Counted from the stretch's first letter, positions 43,321 to 52,427 are shown. The stretch: DNA of 64,000 nucleotides from Butyrivibrio sp. LB2008 (GCF_000621565.1 NZ_KK211306.1:87886-151885), one strand, 5' to 3'. Notes: generated by a model from the letters alone, not told the origin. A program made the numbers and translations.

Positions 43321-44181
43321 TTAGAATGGCGCTGTGTCAGGGTCTGTCTCGTATCCTACGCAGCCTTTAAGATCGGCGATGCGCTTAACGTCAGCTTCTT
43401 CAAGCTCAAAATCAAATACCTTGAAGTTCTCCTCGATCCTCGAAGGAGTAACAGACTTTGGAAGAGGGAGATATCCCATCTGAAGTCCAAAGCGAATGCA
43501 GATCTGAGCGATGCTCTTCCCGTATTTTTCCGCAAGCTCTTTCATCTCGGGAACATCGAAAATCTTACCTGTTCCAAGCGGACTGTATGCTTCAAGAAGC
43601 ATACCTTTTTCTCTGCAATATGCAACAAGCTCATCCTGCGTAGCGCCAGGACAAAGCCTGATCTGATTAACCATAGGCTTAATTTTTGCAGTCTTCAAAA
43701 GCGCGTCAATGTGGTGTTGCCTGAAATTACTGATACCGATCGCACGAACTTTTCCCGTCTCGTAAAACTTCTCCATAGCTCTCCAGGTCTCGGCATTTGC
43801 CTCCTCCCAGCGGTCTCTGAACATAGCCGGATTTGGCCAGTGAATAAGAAGCATATCTACATAATCAAGCCCAAGCTTTTTTAATGATTCGTCAAAAGAG
43901 CTGATAGTAAGCTCATAGCTATGCTTATCGTTCCAGATCTTCGTCGTAACAAAGATATCTTCTCTTACAAGGCCATTGTCTATAATTCCCCTCCTGATGC
44001 CCTTGCCGACGCCTTCTTCATTTCCATAAACCTGCGCTGTATCAATATGACGATACCCCGCATCTATAGCACACTTTACGCTTTCAACCGCAACATCACC
44101 CTCAGGTGTCTGCCATGTACCGAATCCCAAGCAAGGAATTCCGACTCCGTTCGAAAGCTTGTAAACATCATTTTGATTCAT
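43321..44181 (-). CDS. Aldo/keto reductase (AKR5-like)
   Basis: 286 residues. It opens VYKLSNGVGIPCLGFGTWQT, with the catalytic YRHIDTAQVYGNEEGVGKGI (Asp, Tyr), FVTTKIWN (Lys) and DMLLIHWPN (His). The tail NFKVFDFELEEADVKRIADL is typical of 2,5-diketogluconate reductase-like enzymes. ATG 44181 follows GGAGGGCG. It ends 24 bases before the next aldo/keto reductase, so the two are probably in one operon and may work in the same detoxification. Confidence 0.91.
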   Translation of the reverse strand: MNQNDVYKLSNGVGIPCLGFGTWQTPEGDVAVESVKCAIDAGYRHIDTAQVYGNEEGVGKGIRRGIIDNGLVREDIFVTTKIWNDKHSYELTISSFDESLKKLGLDYVDMLLIHWPNPAMFRDRWEEANAETWRAMEKFYETGKVRAIGISNFRQHHIDALLKTAKIKPMVNQIRLCPGATQDELVAYCREKGMLLEAYSPLGTGKIFDVPEMKELAEKYGKSIAQICIRFGLQMGYLPLPKSVTPSRIEENFKVFDFELEEADVKRIADLKGCVGYETDPDTAPF

Positions 44182-44295
44182 CCTATCTCGCCCTCCTATG
44201 TGTAATGATAAAAACTTTTAATATTGTACCATCTCTGTGATATCACCACTTATCATATTCTGCGATGTTAGCTGTTATTTTTTGATGTGAAACGC

Positions 44296-45108
44296 TCACC
44301 GTGCTTTTATTATCTCCTCCGCCATACCAAAAAGCTCATCGGATGTGATATTCTCATCAAATGTCATGATGCAATAATGTACATCAGCCACTTCAAAAAC
44401 TGCACTTGATACATAAGTAGTCTCGCGTTCATCGCTGCCATAACTTATAAAAAAGTGATCGTCTGTTTCTTCGCGCGTAAGTTCTTCTTCGGTCGGAAAA
44501 ATATCTTTTGACACGGGAAGTCCCAAATACTCATCACAATTGTAATAGACATTCACGCCTTCAACTGTCCGCATCTCATTAGCCCTTAAAGCAAAGCTCG
44601 GATCATCATCAATATGACCGTTTATCAAAGCAGATTCCATATTTACAATAATATTTGGCTTATTATCGCATGCATACTCAATCCTTAACTCTTTAAATCG
44701 TCCGACTGTTTTGTCGCCATCATCCACTAAGTTCCAATCCTGAATATCCATCGAATCAAACTTATATCCGTTACTGAATGTTTCCACAGCGACCACGTCT
44801 ATTCCGACTCTACTTTCAAGTTTTTCCAACCTACTGAAATCAGAAGTTTTGGACAAAAAAGTGTCCGGACTAAAAGAAGTGACAACTCCTGTAGCCTTAC
44901 CCACAGCTACTCCACAACCAGCAAGAACAGCCAGGCACGCCGCTGTTAAAAAAGCAATCTTCTTTACACTCAGTTTTTTCTTCATTCGGACAACGTTCTT
45001 CACATTCCCCGCCTCGTTAAGTTTACGAACCAGATCTTCTTTTTGAATTTCCGAAAAACGAAGTTCGTTCATTGATTTTTTATAGGAATCAATTATATAT
45101 TCATTCAT
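44296..45108 (-). CDS. Anti-sigma-factor-like membrane protein
   Basis: 270 residues from ATG 45108, which overlaps the sigma gene by eight bases. The N-terminal ~55 residues are cytoplasmic and helical. One membrane segment follows (IAFLTAACLAVLAGCGVAVG), then a ~200-residue extracellular part with EYACDNKPNIIVNMESALIN and FISYGSDERETTYVSSAV. The extracellular domain resembles DUF4367-type anti-sigma regions. The layout is typical of an ECF anti-sigma partner. Signal unknown. Confidence 0.78.
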   Translation of the reverse strand: MNEYIIDSYKKSMNELRFSEIQKEDLVRKLNEAGNVKNVVRMKKKLSVKKIAFLTAACLAVLAGCGVAVGKATGVVTSFSPDTFLSKTSDFSRLEKLESRVGIDVVAVETFSNGYKFDSMDIQDWNLVDDGDKTVGRFKELRIEYACDNKPNIIVNMESALINGHIDDDPSFALRANEMRTVEGVNVYYNCDEYLGLPVSKDIFPTEEELTREETDDHFFISYGSDERETTYVSSAVFEVADVHYCIMTFDENITSDELFGMAEEIIKAR

Positions 45109-45604
45109 AAATTTCACCTGCCTTTGCACCATAAGCACCTTCTGTATCAAGCTTTTTTCTAAGCTCCCGTCGTCCTCTTGATAAATATTGCGAAACAGCA
45201 AACTTCGATTTGCCCATGATTTTCGCGATTTCTTTTACCGAGTATCCTTCATAGTAATAAAGATAGATGCTCATTCGATAATTAACGGGCAACTTCTTTA
45301 TCTCCTCCAAAAGATCTGAGTCAGGCGCCTTCGGAGATTCTTTTCCCGTGACTGCATCAAGTCCCACCGTTTTCCTTGAATAAGCGTTCTTCCTAAGGTC
45401 GTGGCAGGCATTTATCGTAGTGCGTATCAGCCATGCTTTTTCATGTTCATTTGTGTCAAAAGATAAATCACAAGAAATAAACTTAAGTAGCACCGTCTGG
45501 CAGATATCTTCCGCATCAAACGTATGTTGCAAGTAATTGTAGCTGATTCGGAGAATCATATCGGAATACGTCTTCACCACACGCCTTACTTCTTTTTCAT
45601 CCAT
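45101..45604 (-). CDS. ECF-type RNA polymerase sigma factor
   Basis: 167 residues. Region 2: SYNYLQHTFDAEDICQTVLL with KAWLIRTTINACHDLRK. Region 4: VNYRMSIYLYYYEGYSVKEI and IMGKSKFAVSQYLSRGRREL. ATG 45604 follows GGAG. With the membrane protein directly downstream it forms a sigma/anti-sigma operon. A second pair of the same kind is at 55407-56469. Target genes cannot be read from the sequence. Confidence 0.9.
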   Translation of the reverse strand: MDEKEVRRVVKTYSDMILRISYNYLQHTFDAEDICQTVLLKFISCDLSFDTNEHEKAWLIRTTINACHDLRKNAYSRKTVGLDAVTGKESPKAPDSDLLEEIKKLPVNYRMSIYLYYYEGYSVKEIAKIMGKSKFAVSQYLSRGRRELRKKLDTEGAYGAKAGEIYE

Positions 45605-45762
45605 GTAAAATGCTCCTTTTCGCAGTATTTTGTCCTTCTACTTATAAAACGATTCGTAAAGGAAAAAACTGACAGTTGCAAATCATTTTTTTATATTTTT
45701 TCTTATTTTTAAGCGTAGATCAACAGCCTTCACCGGATATACATGTTTTTTCCAAATTGAAA

Positions 45763-45791
45763 AGCACAGCCCCATTCTCTGAAGCTGCGCT
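45763..45791 (-). terminator. Intrinsic terminator after the HAD phosphatase
   Basis: On the minus strand AGCGCAGC pairs with GGCTGTGCT over about 11 nt (one G-T pair), followed by TTTTC. It is 23 bases past the stop of the HAD gene. Confidence 0.65.
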
Positions 45792-45813
45792 CATACTCTT
45801 CTTCCCTAATTTT

Positions 45814-46473
45814 TTAATTCCAATTCGACAGAATCTCCAACACATCACTTGGCTCTTTTGCAAAAATATTTGCTCCAATCTCTTCCAGATATGCCTTGTC
45901 TCTAAAGCCCCACAGCACCGAAATGCACGGAAGACTCGAATTTTTTGCCGTAGCAAAATCAACCTCAGAATCACCGATGTATACCGCTTCTTCAGCGGAG
46001 CTTCCAAGTTCATCCATTGCTTTTACGACCATATCCGGCGCAGGTTTTCTCTTTATCCCATCCTGCTCTCCAATCGCAACTTCTATTACTTCGGAAAAGA
46101 ACTTCTGATTCAGCTCTTTTACCGCGGAATCTATCTTGTTGGAAACTATGGCCATCTTGTAGCCGCGCTTCTTAAGCTCTCTCATAAGCTCGATAATTCC
46201 GACGTAAGGCCCTGTCTTGTCCAGGCAGTGCACATCATAATGCTCTTTGAATACCGGCACCATCTCATCTATCACTTCCTGAGAAGTTCCTTCCGGCACC
46301 GTAAGCTCGATTGCCCGCCTAATGCCGCTTCCGAATGCTCTTCTGTACTCATCGAGCGTCCTCTGTGGAAATCCGAATTTCTCCATTGTATAATTCACGG
46401 ACGTCGTCAGATCATCAAGTGTATTCAGCACTGTTCCGTCCATATCAAAAATTACTGTGTTAATCTTGCTCAT
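45814..46473 (-). CDS. HAD phosphatase, phosphoglycolate-phosphatase-like
   Basis: 219 residues from ATG 46473. HAD motifs: VIFDMDGTVLNTLDDLTTSV, YKMAIVSNKIDSAVKELNQK, KRKPAPDMVVKAMDELG and AVYIGDSEVDFATAKNSSLP. The C1 cap carries EKFGFPQRTLDEYRRAFGSG, the Gph/PGP pattern. Likely removes phosphate from 2-phosphoglycolate or a similar small ester. A terminator follows. Confidence 0.9.
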   Translation of the reverse strand: MSKINTVIFDMDGTVLNTLDDLTTSVNYTMEKFGFPQRTLDEYRRAFGSGIRRAIELTVPEGTSQEVIDEMVPVFKEHYDVHCLDKTGPYVGIIELMRELKKRGYKMAIVSNKIDSAVKELNQKFFSEVIEVAIGEQDGIKRKPAPDMVVKAMDELGSSAEEAVYIGDSEVDFATAKNSSLPCISVLWGFRDKAYLEEIGANIFAKEPSDVLEILSNWN

Positions 46474-46537
46474 AAAACTTGTTCCTTTTTCAGTTGTAAA
46501 CATTCATCTTAAAATGTCAGCTTCCGCTTGCCTTAAA

Positions 46538-46987
46538 TCAGCACTTTTCCATATATACAAAAGTCAGCTCATCCGTTACTTCTTTTTGCCCGAATATCTT
46601 ATAACCGCATTTCTCGTATAACCTGATATTATCGACACTTCTGGTAGATGTAAAAAGCTCAAATCTTTTATTCGGATGTAATTCTTCAATTGCCTTCAAA
46701 AGAGCTGTTCCATTCCCAAGGCATCTGTACTTAGGATGAACCATGAGCTTGCCAATATATACTGTGCCATTTTCTACATAGGCACGGACTGAACCGAAGA
46801 TGGTACCATCTTCCGCCACCATCTTCAAAATTTCCCCCGTGTTGTATTCATGCTCAACCTCCTCAAGCGTCTGCTTAAGAGGAGGAATATCCTGTGTTTT
46901 AAAAAGTTTTGCCTCACTCTGATACGCCAAATACTGAAGTTTTAATATCTCATCCAAGTCTTCTTTAAAAGCTTTACATATTTTCAT
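46538..46987 (-). CDS. GNAT family N-acetyltransferase
   Basis: 149 residues from ATG 46987 (GGTGGTAGG upstream). Acetyl-CoA motif MVHPKYRCLGNGTALLKAIE and C-terminal SVDNIRLYEKCGYKIFGQKE. Its ATG overlaps the stop of the RimJ-like gene (ATGA), so the two GNATs form a coupled pair. Substrate unknown. Confidence 0.92.
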   Translation of the reverse strand: MKICKAFKEDLDEILKLQYLAYQSEAKLFKTQDIPPLKQTLEEVEHEYNTGEILKMVAEDGTIFGSVRAYVENGTVYIGKLMVHPKYRCLGNGTALLKAIEELHPNKRFELFTSTRSVDNIRLYEKCGYKIFGQKEVTDELTFVYMEKC

Positions 46988-47505
46988 CCTACCACCTTTT
47001 TCCATTCATCACGTGTTATCGCATATGCATATGAGATTTCATTGTGCGGATCGGGGTATTCTTTTATCTTCTTCATACCGTTCGCAAGCGCTGTAGAATA
47101 CGAACCGACGTTAGTATACTTCATATAAGAATATAAGGTATCATAGTCAGTATTATTAAATGCCCAGTCTCTGCAGGCTCTGGCTGCCTCTTTGGCATAG
47201 CCTTTGCGCCAGTGCTTCTTATTTATATGATAACCGATTTCGGGGAGCTGCTCTCCATCTATATTCTGAATGGTTATCCCGCAGTCGCCGATAAATTCTC
47301 CGGTTTCTTTCAGCTCAATAGCCCAAAGGCCAAAGCCGTACTTTTCATAGTTGTCCAGATTCCATGTTATCCACTTCTTTGTCCACTCTTCATTATACGG
47401 CATGGGATAATGCTGCATAGTCTCAGGATCAGACAAAATCTCATAAAGAGCGTCGAAATCCTCCATGGTGTAGTTTCTAAGTCGTAGTCTGTCAGTTTCA
47501 ATCAT
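46984..47505 (-). CDS. GNAT family N-acetyltransferase (RimJ/RimL-like)
   Basis: 173 residues. It opens MIETDRLRLRNYTMEDFDAL, the RimJ/RimL start, and has EIGYHINKKHWRKGYAKEAA with SYMKYTNVGSYSTALANGMK. ATG 47505 follows AAGGAGAG. Couples with the GNAT downstream. Ribosomal-protein or small-molecule acetylation are both possible. Confidence 0.93.
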   Translation of the reverse strand: MIETDRLRLRNYTMEDFDALYEILSDPETMQHYPMPYNEEWTKKWITWNLDNYEKYGFGLWAIELKETGEFIGDCGITIQNIDGEQLPEIGYHINKKHWRKGYAKEAARACRDWAFNNTDYDTLYSYMKYTNVGSYSTALANGMKKIKEYPDPHNEISYAYAITRDEWKKVVG

Positions 47506-47533
47506 CTTGTCTCTCCTTTTTGGTCCCCTAGGC

Positions 47534-48208
47534 TCATTTTCCGAATAGCATATCCGCGGCCTTCTCTAGCGCTCTTCGCTCGTCAACATTGTCATAGCCG
47601 CTTTCCTTGTCATCTATGCCTTTAACGATATCAATAAAATACAGTCCGTCGCGATTGCAGTAGAAAAAGAGCTTCTTCACGCCGCGTATCTTGAATCTCG
47701 CTTCAGCCCTGCCTTCCGGATAGAGTTTCAACAGCTGCATGTCATCCGACGACATCGCTGCCGCAAAAGAAATATAATGCTCTTTGGTCATTTCATGGTC
47801 AAAACGCACATAGTACTCATCCTCGACGCGTTCGATAAAGACCATATGCTTCTCATCCGTAAGCTCAGCATCAAGTGGAGTAAGCCCGATCCCGTGGCAA
47901 TGTATTACCGATTCTCCCATACTGTGGATCACGTTTCCGCAAACAGGACAAACGTAGAACTTTGATTTCATCATATTTGCCGAAACATTTTCATTATGAA
48001 TGGCATTGCCTGAAATGAGTTCTGTTATCGATATACCGAACGCTTTTGCAATGGGCTCCAAAAGCGTAATATCGGGATACCCCTTACCTGTTTCCCACTT
48101 TGAGATAGTCTTGTCGCTAACTCCAAGCTTATCAGAAAGCTGTAGCTGTGTCATATTATTTTTTTCGCGCAGTTCCTTTATAACTGCTCCGGTAACGTAT
48201 TGATTCAT
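47534..48208 (-). CDS. XRE regulator fused to a desulfoferrodoxin-like domain
   Basis: 224 residues. XRE helix-turn-helix at 8-60 (NNMTQLQLSDKLGVSDKTIS). From about 85 it reads like desulfoferrodoxin/superoxide reductase: FYVCPVCGNVIHSMGESVIH, DEKHMVFIERVEDEYYVRFD, HEMTKEHYISFAAAM and FFYCNRDGLYF. Ligands H121, H138, H144 and C184 fit the Fe centre, but the last His of the family motif YCNxHG is Asp187 here. So it is probably a metal- or redox-sensing repressor rather than an active superoxide reductase. ATG 48208 follows GGAGGTGAG. Confidence 0.82.
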   Translation of the reverse strand: MNQYVTGAVIKELREKNNMTQLQLSDKLGVSDKTISKWETGKGYPDITLLEPIAKAFGISITELISGNAIHNENVSANMMKSKFYVCPVCGNVIHSMGESVIHCHGIGLTPLDAELTDEKHMVFIERVEDEYYVRFDHEMTKEHYISFAAAMSSDDMQLLKLYPEGRAEARFKIRGVKKLFFYCNRDGLYFIDIVKGIDDKESGYDNVDERRALEKAADMLFGK

Positions 48209-48229
48209 TCTCTCTCACCTCCATGTGCC

Positions 48230-48627
48230 GATTGTAAAACCGCACAGCAATTTATTCCACCTACGCAAAGTAGAGTCGGTAAAAATCACAATACAAAATT
48301 CACGTTAAAATCAAAATAAAATTTCACCCAAAAACTTTTTTATACATATTTATAAAATTTCTCGGAACTATTTCCCAAAATACTTTTGTTAAAATTGTAT
48401 ACATTTCACAAACTTTTTTTATTCTCTTTAAACCTCCTTACTATTTTCCATATATTTTTACTCATTTTTTTGTGCATTTCGTCACATCACATTGCCTGCA
48501 TTGCAAAAATTGCTGTAACATTTTTTCATAAATCGCTCCATAATTAACGATAAAATCAGCAATTTCCACCTATACTATTTGCCAAAAACATGGTATCTTT
48601 ATATCAATTTGTATGAGGAATATGAAA
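48230..48627. promoter_or_regulatory. AT-rich divergent intergenic region
   Basis: About 400 bp between the XRE gene (minus) and the lipoprotein gene (plus), the only divergent pair in the window. It is rich in runs of A/T and has no gene. Promoters for both genes must lie here, but I see no clear -35/-10 pair. A TTGCCA at 48579 and an AT-rich box near 48600 are weak candidates for the plus gene. Confidence 0.45.
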
Positions 48628-49707
48628 ATGAGAAAAAGCTATTTATCTATTGTGCTGATTGTTACACTTGCACTTACTGCCTGCGGGACTAATGCAAGTA
48701 ACGCTACCAATGTTACTTCCATATCAGTCGAAGATATGCCGCTTAGTGCTGAACCAGCAGATGCTACAACTACACAAAATAACTCAATTCAAGCTGTAAA
48801 CGCATTTAACCCTCATGTTTTCTCAAAGCGAGCTACTACTATTTTTGGTGAAAAAACCAGAGATTCTTTCTTTAAATTATGTGATGCATTAAAAAATGGT
48901 GAAGATACATTCGAATGTCCCGATGAAGAGACATACAGAGCATGTATCGATGGGGAGCTTTTAAATTACTATTTCCCTGCCGCTGCATCAAGTGTTGCGA
49001 TTGAACTATCATCCGGATATGAAAACGGAGTCGGAAAGATCAAATACCTTGAAGACAAGAACGAATTTCTCGCCAAAGAGAAGGCATTTGAAGACAAAGT
49101 TATTAAAACATTAAATGAAAACATCGAACCGAGCTACTCTGAGTTTGAGAAAGCTTTGAGTTTATATGTTTATATCTCACAGAATTTTGTTTATGACTAC
49201 GAGATGTATGAAGACTATTTGGTCGGTAACGGCAACAGCAACAACGTGACTACATACAGAGCCTTGATGGAGAACAAGGGAATAAGCCAGGAATTAAGTA
49301 ACCTATACTCCTATCTGCTTCTCCAGTGCGGTGTTGATGCCGATGTTATCAGCGGTTTTAATATTAATGGTGATCATCAGTGGAGTTATATTTCTATCGG
49401 TGGCAAGGATTATCATGTAGATCCTACTTCCGGCCTTAGTAGTCCGGATTTGTTCGATGATAATACACCTTTGGACTACTTCTTAATGACAGATAATACA
49501 CGTGCGGAAAGAGACGGTTTTCCCTCTTCTGAATATGCTCTTTGTGGAAGAGCTGATTGCAGACAGTTTATCGATTTTGAAGCATCTGATGACAAATATT
49601 CAAGTCTGAGCGGTGGATATTTCCTTAAGCTTGATTGCAATCGTAACATCCTTACTTACGGCGGATACGACGGCGGTGGAGTTCAGGAATTCCGTTATGA
49701 AGACTGA
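48628..49707 (+). CDS. Lipoprotein with transglutaminase-like domain, catalytic Cys replaced
   Basis: 359 residues from ATG 48628, with GAGG nine bases upstream. It has a lipoprotein signal with lipobox LTAC (Cys19). From about 175 the pattern is that of transglutaminase-like proteins: SLYVYISQNFVYDYEMY, MENKGISQELSNLYSYLLLQ, then NGDHQWSYISIGGKDYHVD with PT. His250 and Asp265 are kept, but the Cys of the usual GxCxGY motif is Ser220 here, so it is probably not a peptidase-type enzyme. It is the only plus-strand gene. Confidence 0.82.
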   Translation: MRKSYLSIVLIVTLALTACGTNASNATNVTSISVEDMPLSAEPADATTTQNNSIQAVNAFNPHVFSKRATTIFGEKTRDSFFKLCDALKNGEDTFECPDEETYRACIDGELLNYYFPAAASSVAIELSSGYENGVGKIKYLEDKNEFLAKEKAFEDKVIKTLNENIEPSYSEFEKALSLYVYISQNFVYDYEMYEDYLVGNGNSNNVTTYRALMENKGISQELSNLYSYLLLQCGVDADVISGFNINGDHQWSYISIGGKDYHVDPTSGLSSPDLFDDNTPLDYFLMTDNTRAERDGFPSSEYALCGRADCRQFIDFEASDDKYSSLSGGYFLKLDCNRNILTYGGYDGGGVQEFRYED

Positions 49708-49807
49708 TAAATAAAAAGAGCTTATGAATTCGTAAGCGATATTACAAAGTAATTATATTTATATCCGCAAGGTTTATCCTTAGCGGAGTACTTTTATTTA
49801 ATTTGTA

Positions 49808-49852
49808 TCAAAAGGTCTACACTATACTATGCGATAGTGCAGACCTTTTTTA
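49808..49852 (+). terminator. Intrinsic terminator of the lipoprotein gene
   Basis: GGTCTACACTAT pairs with ATAGTGCAGACC over a short loop, followed by TTTTTT. It lies about 100 bp past the stop. Confidence 0.85.
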
Positions 49853-49912
49853 TTTGATAGGAAATTCCTATCAAATAAAAAACGCTCCGCTATGGATGCG
49901 ACCGATCCACAG
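49848..49912 (-). repeat. Element A, partial copy 6 at the rsgA 3' end
   Basis: On the minus strand this has only the GATCGGTCGCATCC box, CATAGCGGAGCG and the terminal inverted repeat TTTGATAGGAA/TTCCTATCAAA with A-rich ends. It begins just after the rsgA stop. The first two hairpins are missing. Confidence 0.75.
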
Positions 49913-49919
49913 ATTTTCA

Positions 49920-50939
49920 TCACCCCCAGCGGTTCTTATCTTTAAAGTTCTTCATCTTCTTTGCCCACTTGGAGATTTCTTTTTTCTTAGCGTAATTTCG
50001 TACATTCTCCTGCCCGAGATTCTTATATAGCTCCAATCTTTCCTCCGACAACTCTCCTCTTTTGATAGCAGCCTTAACCGCACATCCGGGCTCTGAATCA
50101 TGTTTACAATCGCTGAATCTGCACATAGCCGCAAGTTCAAGAATATCTGAAAACGTATTGTCTATGCCCTCTTCAACTCTTGCCATTCCTATCTCGCGCA
50201 TGCCGGGAGTGTCAATTATCGAAACACCACTTGCAAGCTGAATAAGCTGTCTGTGCGTCGTTGTATGTCTTCCCTTTGAATCGGACTCTCTTATCTCTCC
50301 GGTCTTCATAACTTCATTGCCCACCAAAGCATTCAAAAGCGTCGACTTTCCGGCTCCGGATGAACCCAAAAGACATATCGTTTTCCCCGGCACAAGATAC
50401 TCATTAAGCTCATCAAGGCCTATATCATACAGCGCAGAAATCGCATGTACTCTGACTTTATCGGATATCGATTCAACCTCCCTCACATACCTTCCCACAT
50501 TATTGCAAAGGTCCGATTTAGTAAGAATGACAACAGGAACCGAGCCGCCCTGAAGCACTACGCTCACATATCTTGCAATCCTGTTATAGCTATAGTCGTC
50601 ATTTAGCGATGTCACAATAAAAGAGTAGTCTACATTTGCAACCATATACTGCATCACTCCAGTCTTTGACTGGTCAGGCCTTTGCAAAAAACTCGTTCTC
50701 TCACAAACAGATGTGATAACGGAATCGCCGATCGGATTATACTTAAACGTGACATAGTCACCTACTACAGGAAGCTTCTCAGAGTCTTCCTCGTAAAAGC
50801 TTCCTTTAATCTTTCCCGGAATATCTTTTTCAAAGAAACGTATCGTATAAGTATTTCTTTCCACTTCCGAAATTCTTCCGATCTGCTCTGTATTGTAGTA
50901 ATCTTCTTTAGTTTCTTTTCTGATAATTATATTATTCAA
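49920..50939 (-). CDS. rsgA: Small ribosomal subunit biogenesis GTPase RsgA
   Basis: 339 residues of the circularly permuted GTPase family that checks 30S maturation. An OB-fold N-terminus (GRISEVERNTYTIRFF) precedes G4 VVILTKSDL, G1 LLGSSGAGKSTLLNAL, switch region GRHTTTHRQL, and G3 SIIDTPGMREIG. The C-terminal zinc site reads CRFSDCKHDSEPGC. A TTG at 50939 with AAGGAG nine bases upstream is the best start; the GTG at 50978 has no site. Standalone gene. Confidence 0.9.
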   Translation of the reverse strand: MNNIIIRKETKEDYYNTEQIGRISEVERNTYTIRFFEKDIPGKIKGSFYEEDSEKLPVVGDYVTFKYNPIGDSVITSVCERTSFLQRPDQSKTGVMQYMVANVDYSFIVTSLNDDYSYNRIARYVSVVLQGGSVPVVILTKSDLCNNVGRYVREVESISDKVRVHAISALYDIGLDELNEYLVPGKTICLLGSSGAGKSTLLNALVGNEVMKTGEIRESDSKGRHTTTHRQLIQLASGVSIIDTPGMREIGMARVEEGIDNTFSDILELAAMCRFSDCKHDSEPGCAVKAAIKRGELSEERLELYKNLGQENVRNYAKKKEISKWAKKMKNFKDKNRWG

Positions 50940-51123
50940 TTTTTCAGTCTCCTTAGTCCTTATTATATTGAGCAACACGCTCTTAACTTATGCACCTCCG
51001 TTCCCAGAGATTGCGTTCATTACAGATATGAAGACCTTGTGCAAATTGAATATGCGCCTTGAATCAGGCAAATAGATAGTTCGCGAAAATATAACATCGA
51101 ACATCATGGAAAGCTATGAAAAC

Positions 51124-51255
51124 AAAGAGTCGCTCGCGACTCTTTGCGCGCCGATGCGCGCAAGCTTTAGCTTGCATAATACTTCTGCGCATCGGTCGCA
51201 TCCATAGCGGAGCGTTTTTATATCATAGGAAAGCAATTTCCTATGATATAAAAAA
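51124..51255 (-). repeat. Element A, copy 7
   Basis: Full-length copy with hairpins AAAGAGTCGC/GCGACTCTTT, CGATGCGCGC/GCGCATCG with inner CAAGC/GCTTG, the CATAGCGGAGCG box, and the terminal arms ATCATAGGAAA/TTTCCTATGAT. Nearly identical to copy 3 at 11193. Confidence 0.88.
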
Positions 51256-51283
51256 AGACCGCGACTCAAACAAGCCACGGTCG
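51251..51283 (-). terminator. Intrinsic terminator near the Gfo/Idh/MocA gene
   Basis: On the minus strand GACCGTGGCT pairs with AGTCGCGGTC and is followed by a run of T that overlaps the end of element A. The oxidoreductase stop is 170 bp upstream. Confidence 0.7.
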
Positions 51284-51452
51284 TAAACTCTAATATAAAA
51301 AGAATCAATAAAAATCAAAAAGCACATACCGAGGTCATCATACTGTATTTAATTACAATCTCTGTTTTCATAACACGCATCAAATGTACCTCGCTTTCTT
51401 TAAGATTTTATTACTGTAAGAAGTTTATCAAAAAGGCAATATCTTTGCAAGC

Positions 51453-52427
51453 TCAATATCCAATCTCTTTGAGCACCATGTCCATTAAATTAGAATTGGC
51501 TATCGAAAAATCAGGTGAAATAAGAGGAACATCTTCGCCTGCAACGCAGTTACACATCTGCCGGATTTCCAGATAGTAGTTCTGTGGAATGGCCACTTTG
51601 CGCTCTACGATCTTGCCCTGTGTAAAGATCTTGTAACTGACATCTCCCTGCTGATTGTATTCAACATCAGAGATTATATGGCCGTTGGTTCCGTGAATAT
51701 AAAGTCTGTCTATTCTCGCAGGCTTCTCTTTTCCAAGGATCATTCCCACATTAAAAGAAGCTCTTGCTCCGTTTGCAAATCTGATGATAGCCGATGTGGC
51801 CACATCAGCTCCGTGCTCATTGTATTCCGCAACTGCTTTGACACTTTCAGGCTGAGAATCAATAAGCGAAAGAATCATGGACGTACAATAGCATCCGAGA
51901 TCGTACATAGCACCGCCGCCCATTTCCTTGTAGATTCTTATATCATCTTCATACCCTTGCGTCAAAAAAGCTGTCTCAATATAATCAACATCGCCTATAA
52001 TTCCGCTGAAAACGTCTTTTTTAAGGCTCTCAACATATGGGCTGTGCAGGTACGCAAAAGCCTCCATCAGATATACGCCATTCTCAGCGGCAGTATTAAA
52101 CATCTCTTTTTCCTGCTCTTCATTTAAAGCAAGCGGCTTCTCACAAAGAACATGTTTACCGGCCTTAAGAGACTTGATAACCCATTCACGGTGAAGATGG
52201 TTCGGCAAAGGAATGTAGACCGCCTGCACTTCAGGATCGGCAAGTAGCTCCTCATAGCTTCCGTAAGCCTTCTGAAAGCCAAATTTTGCCATGAAAGCCT
52301 CGGCTTTCTCCTTATCCCTTCCCGCTATGGCGTAAAGTTCACAGTTGTTAGTAAGTTGCATTCCCGGAATGGTACATCCTCTTGCTATATTTGCAGTTCC
52401 AATCACACCCCATTTGATATTTGCCAT
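51453..52427 (-). CDS. Gfo/Idh/MocA family NAD(P)-dependent oxidoreductase
   Basis: 324 residues. The Rossmann start is IKWGVIGTANIARGCTIPGM, followed by VQAVYIPLPNHLHREWVIKS and LKAGKHVLCEKPLALNEEQE (the conserved EKP Lys). The second domain has MGGGAMYDLGCYCTSMILSL. Uses NAD(P) on a sugar or polyol; substrate unknown. It is alone, with a terminator and element A downstream. Confidence 0.9.
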   Translation of the reverse strand: MANIKWGVIGTANIARGCTIPGMQLTNNCELYAIAGRDKEKAEAFMAKFGFQKAYGSYEELLADPEVQAVYIPLPNHLHREWVIKSLKAGKHVLCEKPLALNEEQEKEMFNTAAENGVYLMEAFAYLHSPYVESLKKDVFSGIIGDVDYIETAFLTQGYEDDIRIYKEMGGGAMYDLGCYCTSMILSLIDSQPESVKAVAEYNEHGADVATSAIIRFANGARASFNVGMILGKEKPARIDRLYIHGTNGHIISDVEYNQQGDVSYKIFTQGKIVERKVAIPQNYYLEIRQMCNCVAGEDVPLISPDFSIANSNLMDMVLKEIGY

